From: CAZJBS01 sp964544475 | Lineage (GTDB): Bacteria > CLD3 > SB21 | Assembly (NCBI GenBank): GCA_964544475.1 | Contig: CAZJBS010000012.1 | Span: 23,840-87,839 of the forward strand | DNA length: 64,000 bases | Reading direction: 5' to 3' | Part shown: positions 27,723 to 36,188 of the stretch, piece by piece | Numbering within the stretch: the stretch's first letter is position 1 | Layout of the letters: every line of letters starts with the position of its first letter | Made by a program: the position numbers and the translations under genes | Notes under the pieces: model-generated | What the model saw: the letters and a program-made list of their open reading frames with translations, nothing else | Database searches by the model: none | Told to the model about the DNA's origin: nothing

Positions 27723-28427
27723 TCATGGTCTTATGCCATACAGACGGGCGAGCGTATTGGGATGAAAACCCAGCTTGTACAACAACTGTATGATGAAGTT
27801 TAGAGTGATGCGCTTGAAATAACCATCGGATTCATGACGCCGGGTCGATGTAATCACGTGGGCCTTCAGTATCCTGAATCCTCTAAGGCGCCGAAGTCCT
27901 TCCACAAAGCGCATGTCTTCCAGAAAGGATAAGTTTTCGTCGAATCCGCCGGAGGCCGTCCAAATGTCCTTCCGAACAAAAATCGCCTGATCGCCCAGCG
28001 GCAGTTTGAACCACCGGCAACGCCATCCGACGAAGCATTCCAGATAACGATAGCGCAGACGCCTCTGATCAAAACGCAGCGTGAAAGCGCCGGCCTCAAG
28101 AAAGGGCAGATTCCGAATGGCGTCCAGGAAAGATCCGAACGCATCGGATGACAGAGTTGTATCGGCATGCAAGAACATGATCCATTGTCCCTGAGCGTGA
28201 CGAGCGCCGGCATTCATCTGAACGGCACGGCTTCGGGTCGTTTCGACGAGTCTGATCCGGTGATCCCGAATGGCCCGAATGCCAGCGGCCGTCGAATCAG
28301 TGCTTCCGCCGTCGACGAAGATGAACTCTGCGTTTTGAAGAGATTTGAGGTGATGCCACAATACATCCAGGACGACGGTCTCGTTGTATGTTGGGATGAC
28401 GATGGACACCAGCGGATTGTGCAGCAT
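27723..28427 (-). CDS. GT2-type glycosyltransferase (TIGR04283-like)
   Basis: 234 residues from the ATG at 28427; a longer open frame runs into the upstream gene without a domain. The GT-A fold starts at once: SIVIPTYNE, the diphosphate-binding VDGGSTDSTAA, and the metal-binding FLHADTTL (DxD equivalent HAD). The late WFKLPLGDQAIFVRK segment is typical of the TIGR04283 group, short soluble glycosyltransferases often met beside phosphatases and DUF547 proteins. The sugar and acceptor are unknown. It lies 17 bases downstream of the DUF547 gene. Confidence 0.85.
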   Translation of the reverse strand: MLHNPLVSIVIPTYNETVVLDVLWHHLKSLQNAEFIFVDGGSTDSTAAGIRAIRDHRIRLVETTRSRAVQMNAGARHAQGQWIMFLHADTTLSSDAFGSFLDAIRNLPFLEAGAFTLRFDQRRLRYRYLECFVGWRCRWFKLPLGDQAIFVRKDIWTASGGFDENLSFLEDMRFVEGLRRLRGFRILKAHVITSTRRHESDGYFKRITLNFIIQLLYKLGFHPNTLARLYGIRP

Positions 28428-28444
28428 ACCAGACGGGGTCGTCG

Positions 28445-29266
28445 TTAATAACCATTGAGCGTCCAATCGTAGTCCGTGTATTCTATGCGAAATGGCGGTC
28501 CATCCGGCACGGATCGCGTCATGTGGTCTGGAAAATGGGGCCACACGAAATCGACAACGGATCGATGACGTCGATTGAAATCGACGGAGTACCATTGGAA
28601 TATTTTTGAAAGGTAGATGATTCGATTTGGAATGTCAATTCGGTTTTTGTCGGTCTGGCTGAGAAACGTACGCCGTTGGTCGTCGAGCTGGCTATCCAGA
28701 CGCCGCCCATCGTAGGCTTCGTTTCGTAACGGGGGACAACTTTTGGCCGCGCATACAAGGGCAAAATGAATTCTTGGTTCGTCAAATATTTTCCGGATAA
28801 TATCGTGTTCGATGTTATTGAGACTCAACTCTCTTCCATGGATCGTGGCGATCTTCCTATCCCAGGCTGTCGAACGGGTCAGGTATTCAGACCCCAGAAA
28901 ACCGAAGCCAATGTCCTTGATGCTGCGAACCGGGTGGTTATCGCATATGAGCTTGATGGTGAAGGCATTGTATGCATTTATCCAGAATGCCAGAAGGTAC
29001 TGGCGGTCGGCGATGGAGTCCGGGTTCTGACGCTCCATAATTCGCAGGCACGTTATGAATCTATCGTCATTCTTGATGGCCGCATAGTGAACCAAACCAT
29101 CCCTGACGTGGTCTTTCAATACGGCATTGAAAAGCGCATCAGCCTGTTCCCTTTCCTGCAAACATTCCAATGCCAAAGCAGGCTCGTCGACGGCCGCTCC
29201 ACGGAAAACTTGAAACGCAAAACACAGGGCGAAAATCATGTCCATCACATTCATGGAGATCAACAT
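28445..29266 (-). CDS. DUF547 protein, secreted
   Basis: 273 residues if the ATG at 29266 is used; other Met codons at 29254 and 29245 are possible and none has a clear ribosome-binding site. An N-terminal hydrophobic stretch (MIFALCFAFQVFRGAA) suggests export. The DUF547 core is clear: LLAFWINAYNAFTIKL and HFALVCAAKSCPPLRNEAY, with a conserved Asn, His and Cys that look like an active site. The family is widespread and biochemically undefined. It pairs with the downstream glycosyltransferase gene in one unit. Confidence 0.82.
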   Translation of the reverse strand: MLISMNVMDMIFALCFAFQVFRGAAVDEPALALECLQEREQADALFNAVLKDHVRDGLVHYAAIKNDDRFITCLRIMERQNPDSIADRQYLLAFWINAYNAFTIKLICDNHPVRSIKDIGFGFLGSEYLTRSTAWDRKIATIHGRELSLNNIEHDIIRKIFDEPRIHFALVCAAKSCPPLRNEAYDGRRLDSQLDDQRRTFLSQTDKNRIDIPNRIIYLSKIFQWYSVDFNRRHRSVVDFVWPHFPDHMTRSVPDGPPFRIEYTDYDWTLNGY

Positions 29267-29328
29267 AGCAAAAAAAAACCGCAAATTAATTCTTTACGGT
29301 TTTCTTTCGGAATAAATATGTCAGAATA

Positions 29329-29517
29329 TCAGTTGAAACGAGCGGCCTGGTTGATCTTTCTTCGGCGGCGTTGCGACTGATGTTTACGTTCGCTCGGACT
29401 GATGAAGTTGGATTTCTCTATATACGTTTGTATGATTCTGGCCTTGCGGCACTCCGTTTCAAAACGGCGGACCGCTTTCTCGAACGGCTCGTTCTTTCTG
29501 ACAATCGTCGACAACAT
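29329..29517 (-). CDS. rpsU: Ribosomal protein bS21
   Basis: 62 residues with the family pattern VRKNEPFEKAVRRFETECRKA, then PSER and a basic C-terminal tail (KHQSQRRRRKINQAARFN). The GAGGAAA site sits 5 bases before the ATG. A small 30S subunit protein near the anti-Shine-Dalgarno region. It lies on its own, divergent from the esterase lipoprotein gene and upstream of DUF547. Confidence 0.88.
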   Translation of the reverse strand: MLSTIVRKNEPFEKAVRRFETECRKARIIQTYIEKSNFISPSERKHQSQRRRRKINQAARFN

Positions 29518-29656
29518 GGTTTCCTCGCTGTCTATTTGGAAAGTGTATTTTCGCAGATTAGTAACCTTATTAACTTCGCTCCGTAGATGTTTATTCCAAC
29601 GGACGGTGTGTCACAATAGTTTTACAATCCTAAATCATGATTGGAGTTCAATTTGT

Positions 29657-30376
29657 GTGAAAACACACGTTCCCGTGACCATTCTGGTTTTGGTTGTTGC
29701 CGCGACCATGTCCTGCAGCCTTTTCGAACACAAGGAGACGGAGTCCTATGAATACGAAATTTTCCTGCCCGATGAATATAACAGAGACTACGCTGCCACA
29801 TTTCCAACGATTATTTTTCTACATGGTGGCGGTGGATTGACCTATTCCGATGATCAGATTGCGCGCTATGGCGCGAGCCATGAGGATTTTCCGTTCATTG
29901 TCGTTCGTCCCAAGGCAGACCACGGCAATTGGTCCGTCAAACCACTGGATAGGGCGATTGACCACGTTCAGGCAAACTACCGCGTGGATGCGGATCGCCT
30001 ATATTTGACCGGGCTGAGCCGCGGCGGGTTCGCCACATGGGGTATGGCAATTGACTATCCGGATCGCTTTGCCGCCATTTCGCCCATTTGTGGGGGAGGT
30101 GATGTCCATTCTGTTTGCCGGATCAAAGACGTGCCCGTCTGGGTGTTTCACAATGAAGGGGACCCGACTGTGCCGCTTTTCTATTCCCAGGAAATGGTCG
30201 ATCAGCTTCTGGACTGCGGAGGCCATGTGCGTTTCACCATTTATCCGATAAACGGTCACGACGCCTGGACAGCCACCTACAACAATCCGGAGTTCTATGA
30301 ATGGCTGCTGAGCAATGTGCGGTCCCCTCACACAGGACGATCCGTTGATTTCCAATCTGATTCTCACGAGCGCTGA
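29657..30376 (+). CDS. Lipoprotein esterase/hydrolase (alpha/beta fold)
   Basis: 239 residues, proposed to start at GTG 29657: the open frame continues further upstream but there it lies across rpsU on the other strand, and a TTGGAG site plus a lipoprotein signal (VTILVLVVAATMSC) begin here. The mature part is an alpha/beta hydrolase: oxyanion region FLHGGGG, nucleophile in LTGLSRGGFATW, Asp in HNEGDPTVP and His in INGHDAW, all in order. It resembles the feruloyl esterase / PHB-depolymerase-like group, exported and anchored by a lipid. The substrate is unknown. Confidence 0.82.
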   Translation: MKTHVPVTILVLVVAATMSCSLFEHKETESYEYEIFLPDEYNRDYAATFPTIIFLHGGGGLTYSDDQIARYGASHEDFPFIVVRPKADHGNWSVKPLDRAIDHVQANYRVDADRLYLTGLSRGGFATWGMAIDYPDRFAAISPICGGGDVHSVCRIKDVPVWVFHNEGDPTVPLFYSQEMVDQLLDCGGHVRFTIYPINGHDAWTATYNNPEFYEWLLSNVRSPHTGRSVDFQSDSHER

Positions 30377-30407
30377 CCCCCGTTAAGAGGTCATTTGGCA
30401 GAACACG

Positions 30408-31145
30408 TCACTCGCACGAATGACCACACGAGGTCGTTGCGATGATATCGTCGTAATCCGCCACAGCCCGGCTTCGAGTGGCATCGGCGTCTGATCGGAT
30501 CGCCATGCCGGCAATCTCATCCGGCGGGTATTCTCCGAAAGCCTTCCGATAGAGTTTGTAGATATTAATCGTTTCCGTTACCCAAACGTTTTTCTTTGCT
30601 GTTCCGCTTTCCACGACAATTTGCGTGGCCTTTCCGGTGCCTTCCCTTGTAAACATGTCGCAAACCGAGAGCTCGTTACTCCAGATGTATTTGATGCTCT
30701 TCGGTACGCCGAGAAAATTCACATAGTATGTAACGTAAAGCGCCGCGGGACTGTCGCGGTGCCCGGCCAGTTTTTCATTTGCACCGGCGGGAAATTCACT
30801 GACGCGCCAACGCCATTGGAGGCATGGATATTTTTTGACATTCCACTTCTTGTCACTGACGATGGTGACGGCCTGGCCCGTATCCTCGACATGGAGATAT
30901 TTGTTGCCGGCTTCTTCACGGACCGTGTATGGGACCTCGCCGGGTTTCGCGTCGCCGATCTTTCGGACTTTGATTCCGTCAAGCCAGCCCCAGCCTTTCG
31001 GAAAATGGCCTGTCGTCGAGCTGGAAAAATCCTCGATGATAATTTGTTCCGCCGCGGTCACATCCCGTGAATCCGTCGTCATATCCAGGCCGAGTATGCA
31101 AGCCGCGGTCACCATGAATAATAGGAATGCTCTCGTCGTATCCAT
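30408..31145 (-). CDS. DUF3047 protein, exported
   Basis: 245 residues with an N-terminal signal (RAFLLFMVTAACILGL) and a GGGAGA site. The DUF3047 core shows LQWRWRVSEFP, AALYVTYYVNFLG, KSIKYIWSNEL and WVTETINIYKLYRKAFGE. This is an uncharacterised periplasmic family of many Gram-negative bacteria. It is the last gene of the second headgroup locus, 22 bases after the CDP-alcohol phosphatidyltransferase gene, so it may act on the same envelope product. Nothing in the sequence shows an enzymatic centre. Confidence 0.8.
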   Translation of the reverse strand: MDTTRAFLLFMVTAACILGLDMTTDSRDVTAAEQIIIEDFSSSTTGHFPKGWGWLDGIKVRKIGDAKPGEVPYTVREEAGNKYLHVEDTGQAVTIVSDKKWNVKKYPCLQWRWRVSEFPAGANEKLAGHRDSPAALYVTYYVNFLGVPKSIKYIWSNELSVCDMFTREGTGKATQIVVESGTAKKNVWVTETINIYKLYRKAFGEYPPDEIAGMAIRSDADATRSRAVADYDDIIATTSCGHSCE

Positions 31146-31167
31146 CGTACATCTCCCCGATGAGTAG

Positions 31168-32601
31168 TCAGGCTTTCAGGTGTTTCAATTTCTTGAGTTG
31201 CAAGATCGTCGCTACAGACAGGATACCCATGACGATGGCATTGAGTATCATGACCCACAGGGCGACGACTTTGTTGCCGGACAAGCATGAAAGAAAGACA
31301 TAGAATGTCCGGACATCTCCTTTGAAAAACGGCCGGAAAAAGTGAAACCACTTTGTAGATCCTTTGGCCGGTTCGAATCCCTTGACGATATCGCGGGCCA
31401 TGACCTGGCGGCTCTTGTATCCGTAGGCATGCATCATACGCACTTCCCGGAAGGCTGGAACAAAGGACCAGACAAGGGCGAGCGATGCCGCGAAGAGGCT
31501 TGTGATATCATATGGGCGCTCGACAAAGCACACCGCGCCCAGCATGCCGAGGGGAAGGAAGAATCGCAGATCGTCGATCAGCACGTCAAAATCGGCGCCG
31601 GCATCGGATTCGTAATTTCGCATTCGGGCTGTCTCGCCATCGCATCGGTCCAAAACGCCTGCCGAGAATTGCCATAACAGTCCGAAACCAACCAGGGCCC
31701 ACGGTGAGGGAATCACCAACAGTGCGGTGGCCAGCATATACAGTAAGAGCGACAAGCGACTGATGGTGTTGGGAGCGACCCGGAATCGCACGAATAGAAA
31801 CGTCATTGGTTTGGAAAATTTTGAATTGACCGCTTTGGAAAATTCTCCGCTGATCTCCTTGAATGCGATTTTCCAAAAGAATTCACGCATAGCCTCGGGC
31901 GGATGGTGGTCGTGTATTTTCAGCCACCATGCATTACCAATGTGCCCGACGGTCAGATGGCCCATTGAGTTCAAGTGATTGACAAGGTCGGTGACCCGCC
32001 TTATTGGCGGAAGGCGCTGAAGATGCTCGGTCCGGCAAACGAGAATATCCGTACTGAAGTGGCCGGATTTCAAAGACGGAGACAGCACATATTTGTGGTC
32101 CGATGCCTGCACGCGGTTCAAGTGACGCCAGGCCTGAAATATGACACGGTATTTGACCTGGAGTTCCTCGGAAAACGTCACCACATCGTCAGCGATCGTC
32201 ACGTGGTCATAGGCGATCAGGGTGGCTTTCTCAGAATGCACGGCGACCTCGATGGCCGGCTTCAGAAAAGACGGATGGACGATCGCGTTGACGTCGGCCA
32301 CAAGAAAGTGAGCGCCTGGTGAGACAGAAATGGTTGAGAGGGAGCCCGAAATGTCGGAGTCCGGTTGGGCCTCAAACACCGTGATTTTCGATAATACTCT
32401 GGCGCGCACTTCGTCAATCAAACGGTCTATCTTTGGACGATCCTTCGGCATGGCCAGGATATATACACATTCCATGCCGGATTTTGATGAAGCAACGAGC
32501 GCGCGTCCCAATAAAGACTCGCCGCCATGCACGGCATCAAAAGAAGCGTGACCGGAGTTTGAATTTGTTGCAATTAGAATGATGTTGGCGTGTGGCGTCA
32601 T
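31168..32601 (-). CDS. NTase-like/CDP-alcohol phosphatidyltransferase fusion, intact catalytic motif
   Basis: 477 residues. Residues 1-240 form a soluble nucleotidyltransferase-like domain (IILIATNSNSGHASFDAV, GESLLGRALVASSKSG, FLVADVNAIVH) in which the usual Gly-rich loop is not conserved. Residues about 270-477 are a membrane domain with the complete signature DRCDGETAR, eight residues, then GADFDVLID. It should therefore be a working phospho-alcohol transferase. It shares its architecture with the proteins at 912-1995, 1992-3278 and 32662-33864. The gene follows its partly degenerate paralogue by 60 bases and precedes DUF3047. Substrates unknown. Confidence 0.82.
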   Translation of the reverse strand: MTPHANIILIATNSNSGHASFDAVHGGESLLGRALVASSKSGMECVYILAMPKDRPKIDRLIDEVRARVLSKITVFEAQPDSDISGSLSTISVSPGAHFLVADVNAIVHPSFLKPAIEVAVHSEKATLIAYDHVTIADDVVTFSEELQVKYRVIFQAWRHLNRVQASDHKYVLSPSLKSGHFSTDILVCRTEHLQRLPPIRRVTDLVNHLNSMGHLTVGHIGNAWWLKIHDHHPPEAMREFFWKIAFKEISGEFSKAVNSKFSKPMTFLFVRFRVAPNTISRLSLLLYMLATALLVIPSPWALVGFGLLWQFSAGVLDRCDGETARMRNYESDAGADFDVLIDDLRFFLPLGMLGAVCFVERPYDITSLFAASLALVWSFVPAFREVRMMHAYGYKSRQVMARDIVKGFEPAKGSTKWFHFFRPFFKGDVRTFYVFLSCLSGNKVVALWVMILNAIVMGILSVATILQLKKLKHLKA

Positions 32602-32661
32602 TGGTTATCACGATCCGTGGCTTTTTCAGAGTGATCGAAATCTATATTTACTGTGAAATGA

Positions 32662-33864
32662 TCAGACAGAATCTGCGTGAAAAATCACACGCAATACCCT
32701 GGATGTGCGCCACAACCACGTCAGGACAATCCACACGGTGATGGCGTAGAAAGTGTACAATGGAAAGCCGAGTAGCCAGCCAAGTAACATCAGGAATATG
32801 TCATTACGGCGGGCAGTAAAAAGATGGACTTTGGCATCAAGCGGCGTGAGGTCGAATAACGATTTCTTGAATTTACGTTTAATGTATCCCCAGTTGATAT
32901 CGTCCACGATGGGTGTCACGGTCAGTACGATACCCATTAGGCCGTTGAAACTTGTCCAATCTCCTTTGGAAAAATGCCAACTCATGCCCAAATACCAGGC
33001 CACACGGGCTGGCATGCTGGTCGCATGATCGATCCTGTCGGCGGCCTCACTGAGTCGAAAGGTCATCCTTGCCAGTTTTCCATCCAGGGAATCGAGTATG
33101 ATGAAGGAGGCCGCCAAAATCAAACCCAAACCGAGCCATCCGGTGAAGAAAGCAGGAATGGCGCCGAAAGAACATGCAATGGCCGTCGTCGTAATCATGT
33201 TCGGCGTGATGGGCGTTTTGGCGAAGAACTTCGTCATAGCCCTCACCGGCAGCTTATAGCCGTACGTGCCGACCAATTCCAGAGTTCCTTTGAATGTCTT
33301 TTCGTACAGGTCATTCTCGATTTCACGCAGGGAGGCCGTTTCCGTGACACGGATCAAGGTTGGCGTCACCGTCTTTCTCAAGAAGCGTATATAGGAATCC
33401 ATCGAACGTATCGAAACGGCTCTTATCTTGATGCTTTGGGCCTGCGAGTCGAAAAACTCGGCCAACGATGAGTTTCCAAATCGAGCCGCGTCATCCGCTG
33501 AAATGCTCAAAGCCGTCGGCGCGTCCTTTGACTCTTCATCCAACACGCCAATGGATTCTTCCTGCTTGAGCAGCAAAGACAGAACGCGGTCATCATACAC
33601 GCCGTTACCTTCGAGAAGGACGATTCCATCTTTTCCTTCCATGACAGTGGTCAACGGCGTATTCGGCCGGACGTTGTGTACAATGATTCTATATCGTTTC
33701 CTGAAATCATACCTCAGGTTCGACCGGACATCAAAGCCTTCGGCTGTTATGAGGTGAGCTTCCTTCTGGCCGAGAATATCCAGTTGTCGCAATATTCTCT
33801 CGGCCAGAGGCACGTCAAACAGCTTTCTCCAGGCATTGTTTCGGCAATCAATGAGGATCTTCAT
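32662..33864 (-). CDS. NTase-like/CDP-alcohol phosphatidyltransferase fusion with altered catalytic motif
   Basis: 400 residues from the ATG at 33864, which has an AAAGGGG site and overlaps the LarA-like gene by 17 bases. Residues 1-190 are a soluble domain related to that of the 1992-3278 protein (IVLLEGNGVYDDRVLSLLL). Residues about 215-400 are the membrane domain. The motif reads DSLDGKLAR, eight residues, then ADRIDHATS: the Gly is Ala and the fourth Asp, proposed as catalytic base in the family, is Ser. It may be inactive or work only with a partner. Operon position directly before an intact paralogue suggests a heteromeric enzyme. Confidence 0.8.
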   Translation of the reverse strand: MKILIDCRNNAWRKLFDVPLAERILRQLDILGQKEAHLITAEGFDVRSNLRYDFRKRYRIIVHNVRPNTPLTTVMEGKDGIVLLEGNGVYDDRVLSLLLKQEESIGVLDEESKDAPTALSISADDAARFGNSSLAEFFDSQAQSIKIRAVSIRSMDSYIRFLRKTVTPTLIRVTETASLREIENDLYEKTFKGTLELVGTYGYKLPVRAMTKFFAKTPITPNMITTTAIACSFGAIPAFFTGWLGLGLILAASFIILDSLDGKLARMTFRLSEAADRIDHATSMPARVAWYLGMSWHFSKGDWTSFNGLMGIVLTVTPIVDDINWGYIKRKFKKSLFDLTPLDAKVHLFTARRNDIFLMLLGWLLGFPLYTFYAITVWIVLTWLWRTSRVLRVIFHADSV

Positions 33865-35329
33865 GAGGCCCCTTTGGTTTGACGAATTGGAGTGGCGCGC
33901 AGGTAAGTACGGCAATGCGGGGATTGCTCTTGGCGGATGAAAGTAATCCGGTCAACAAAGACCAGTCCTTGATAAGCAGGCCGTTTTTGTATTTTTTGTA
34001 AAAGAGCTCCGGTGGGTAAGACGGCGAGAAAACGATGGGCCGTTTTGTCCAGTCGAGTGAACCATGGTGAGCAGGTGGCGTGACGCCTTTGATTACCCGG
34101 TCTCTCCATGATGGAAACTCCGCCTTGCTATGCCTGACAATGTTCCTTACGAGTGCCCGTTTGACCCGTCCGATGTGACCTCCGGTTAGCCATCTTCGAA
34201 GAGGTCCGAAGAGTGACTTGGCATTCAGGATTTCAAAATACAGCAATATCAACAAAGTGATTAAGGAGGACCGTCGGAGTTTTTTCCATCCATGATAGTC
34301 CATGCCGTCCGGCGTATTCAGGATGTGAATCACAAGTGATTCGGGGAAGATCTTGCCTACCCAGGAACTCTTGTCAGCCTGCACAGGATCGGCGTCCAGC
34401 GGATAGTGATTGGCGACAACGAAGTCAAACGGCGTGTCGGGATGTTCGAGCCGGTAAAGCCGGTCGGCATCGGCGACCAATTGCGAATAGACAAGCCTGA
34501 AATCTCCCGATGCCATGCGGCATATTTGACGCTCCGCATTGACCAGAACATTTATCAAGAAGACAGGAGGCAACTTATCGGCGAAGGCCTCGGAAACTTC
34601 TCTCATGTCCCACACGCCATCTTCCGGTTTGGAACGGCCGCGCTTCGGAGTGAAGCCATGCATAAAGACAATGCTCTCCATCCCGGCTATTCCCGGGCAA
34701 AACAACTTGGCGCCGCCGCCGAATCCATGACAGGCATGAGGGAGCACGCATCCGATACCGATGATCAGATCTGCCGTGGCCACCTGGCGGTTGGCAAAGC
34801 AAGGCAACCCATTGGCTAGAGTGCCGAGATACTCCAATGGGGACAGAAAGGCGTCGTGGGACGTCACTGAAAATTCTGCCAATACGGGTGCCCCCAGTTT
34901 CTTGGCCAATTCTTCGTCGGACAACTGGCGATGGGAGCCTGTCGCGATAACAAAGGATATGTTGTTAGAAGAGATGCCGCTGTTCGAAAGAATGTCAAGC
35001 ATCGGTGCAATGATCACCGAGGCCGGCGTGGGACGGCCCAAGTCGTCAATCACAAACACAACACGGGTGGTCTTGGAAGTTCGGTGTCGGTATGCCGCAA
35101 ATGACCGGCTTAATTCCGTCCGAATACTCTCGTCTGACAGGGGCGCCGCATGGCCGGGTTTGAATTCATGAATAACGCAGGCGTCTGGAAATGCAAGAGG
35201 AATCTGGTTATCCCCGAACCATGCTGATGTGCGAATACTAATCGCTTGCACGGGATTAGTCGTGTTTTTGAAATACCGCGCAGACCCGAAGATCGGCAGT
35301 TCCGAATTCATCAAAAATGACCACCACAT
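33848..35329 (-). CDS. LarA-like (DUF2088, lactate racemase family) protein
   Basis: 493 residues from ATG 35329; ATG 35311 is also possible. The LarA core is visible: DDLGRPTP, the GSHRQLSDEE His-Arg loop near residue 130, and CVLPHACHGFGGGAKLFCPG near 200, with the His and Lys expected for the nickel pincer nucleotide. The last 150 residues extend the fold with a hydrophobic stretch (SLITLLILLYFEIL) and a basic region. LarA enzymes racemise or epimerise alpha-hydroxy acids. The position between CDP-alcohol phosphatidyltransferase genes is unusual and suggests action on a headgroup precursor. No larB, larC or larE for cofactor synthesis is in the window. Confidence 0.78.
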   Translation of the reverse strand: MWWSFLMNSELPIFGSARYFKNTTNPVQAISIRTSAWFGDNQIPLAFPDACVIHEFKPGHAAPLSDESIRTELSRSFAAYRHRTSKTTRVVFVIDDLGRPTPASVIIAPMLDILSNSGISSNNISFVIATGSHRQLSDEELAKKLGAPVLAEFSVTSHDAFLSPLEYLGTLANGLPCFANRQVATADLIIGIGCVLPHACHGFGGGAKLFCPGIAGMESIVFMHGFTPKRGRSKPEDGVWDMREVSEAFADKLPPVFLINVLVNAERQICRMASGDFRLVYSQLVADADRLYRLEHPDTPFDFVVANHYPLDADPVQADKSSWVGKIFPESLVIHILNTPDGMDYHGWKKLRRSSLITLLILLYFEILNAKSLFGPLRRWLTGGHIGRVKRALVRNIVRHSKAEFPSWRDRVIKGVTPPAHHGSLDWTKRPIVFSPSYPPELFYKKYKNGLLIKDWSLLTGLLSSAKSNPRIAVLTCAPLQFVKPKGPHEDPH

Positions 35330-35332
35330 GTT

Positions 35333-36043
35333 TCATGATCGGGTCTCTTGCGATGGTTTGCGTGCCGGTTCCTGTTTGGCAAGATCCCTGGCCTGCTTGA
35401 TGGCAAAGAACACAAAATACAGGAAAATTAACGTGGCGACGATCAAGGCGACGAGATCGTAGAGCTTGATGCGATGATCGCCAAACACCATCATGGGATT
35501 GGTTCCGAAAAAGAACGCCGTATTAATAATCATGATAATAACGCGCATCTCGGTGGGGCCGAACTTACCGTACGAGATCTTGAAAACACCGGTCACATTG
35601 GTGTTGATGTAAACCAGGATGGATATCGTGAGGTAAGCCGAAAGATCGAGCAGGGCATACACCATTCCGACAAAGGGGGACAATCCGACTCCGATGCATA
35701 TGCATGACGTCGTCACGGCATCGACCGTATGGTCCACGAAATAACCATACTTGGGGCGTTCCGTCTTGCGAAACCGCGCGAGGTTTCCGTCGAGGCTGTC
35801 GCCAAACCAGTTGAGAACAAAACCCAGATTGGCCAGCCACAGAAAATTCCGGTCAAAATTGGTGAGCCAGTAACTGACGCCGATTAGAAAACCAGCCAGA
35901 ATTCCGACCAGCGTGAGATGATCCGGCGTGACCCAGCGGGGCATGTGCTCGCAGAGCCATGCCAGTGCCGGGCGTTCCAGGGGGCCAAAAAAAATATCGT
36001 TGACGCGGTCATCTTTCTTTTTGGATATCGTGTCTTGAACCAT
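35333..36043 (-). CDS. Stand-alone CDP-alcohol phosphatidyltransferase
   Basis: 236 residues, all membrane domain, with about six helices. The motif is DSLDGNLAR, nine residues, then GYFVDHTVD. The extra spacer residue and the FGPTEMRVI block near residue 160 occur in a widespread bacterial subgroup of unknown substrate. It lacks the NTase-like N-terminus of its neighbours. Its stop is three bases before the LarA-like ATG, so they are coupled. It could make a lipid acceptor or an intermediate for the two fusion enzymes downstream. Confidence 0.86.
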   Translation of the reverse strand: MVQDTISKKKDDRVNDIFFGPLERPALAWLCEHMPRWVTPDHLTLVGILAGFLIGVSYWLTNFDRNFLWLANLGFVLNWFGDSLDGNLARFRKTERPKYGYFVDHTVDAVTTSCICIGVGLSPFVGMVYALLDLSAYLTISILVYINTNVTGVFKISYGKFGPTEMRVIIMIINTAFFFGTNPMMVFGDHRIKLYDLVALIVATLIFLYFVFFAIKQARDLAKQEPARKPSQETRS

Positions 36044-36188
36044 GTTCGTTTCCTATGGTTTGGGTTTTGTCGATCGACTCATCCTTGCATCGGCCTCACC
36101 GTATCGAGATTTGTCCTGATGGGCAATGCCTCCTGATAACACCCAAGGACCGGATGGCATCTGCGGCCCAATCGTAAGGCTCATCTTT

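Noticed and set aside
28766..29380. 204-codon plus-strand frame over DUF547 and rpsU
   Set aside because: Both genes on the other strand are recognisable; this frame has no domain.
29402..29656. Longer N-terminus for the esterase lipoprotein
   Set aside because: The extension lies across rpsU on the opposite strand and would bury the lipoprotein signal.
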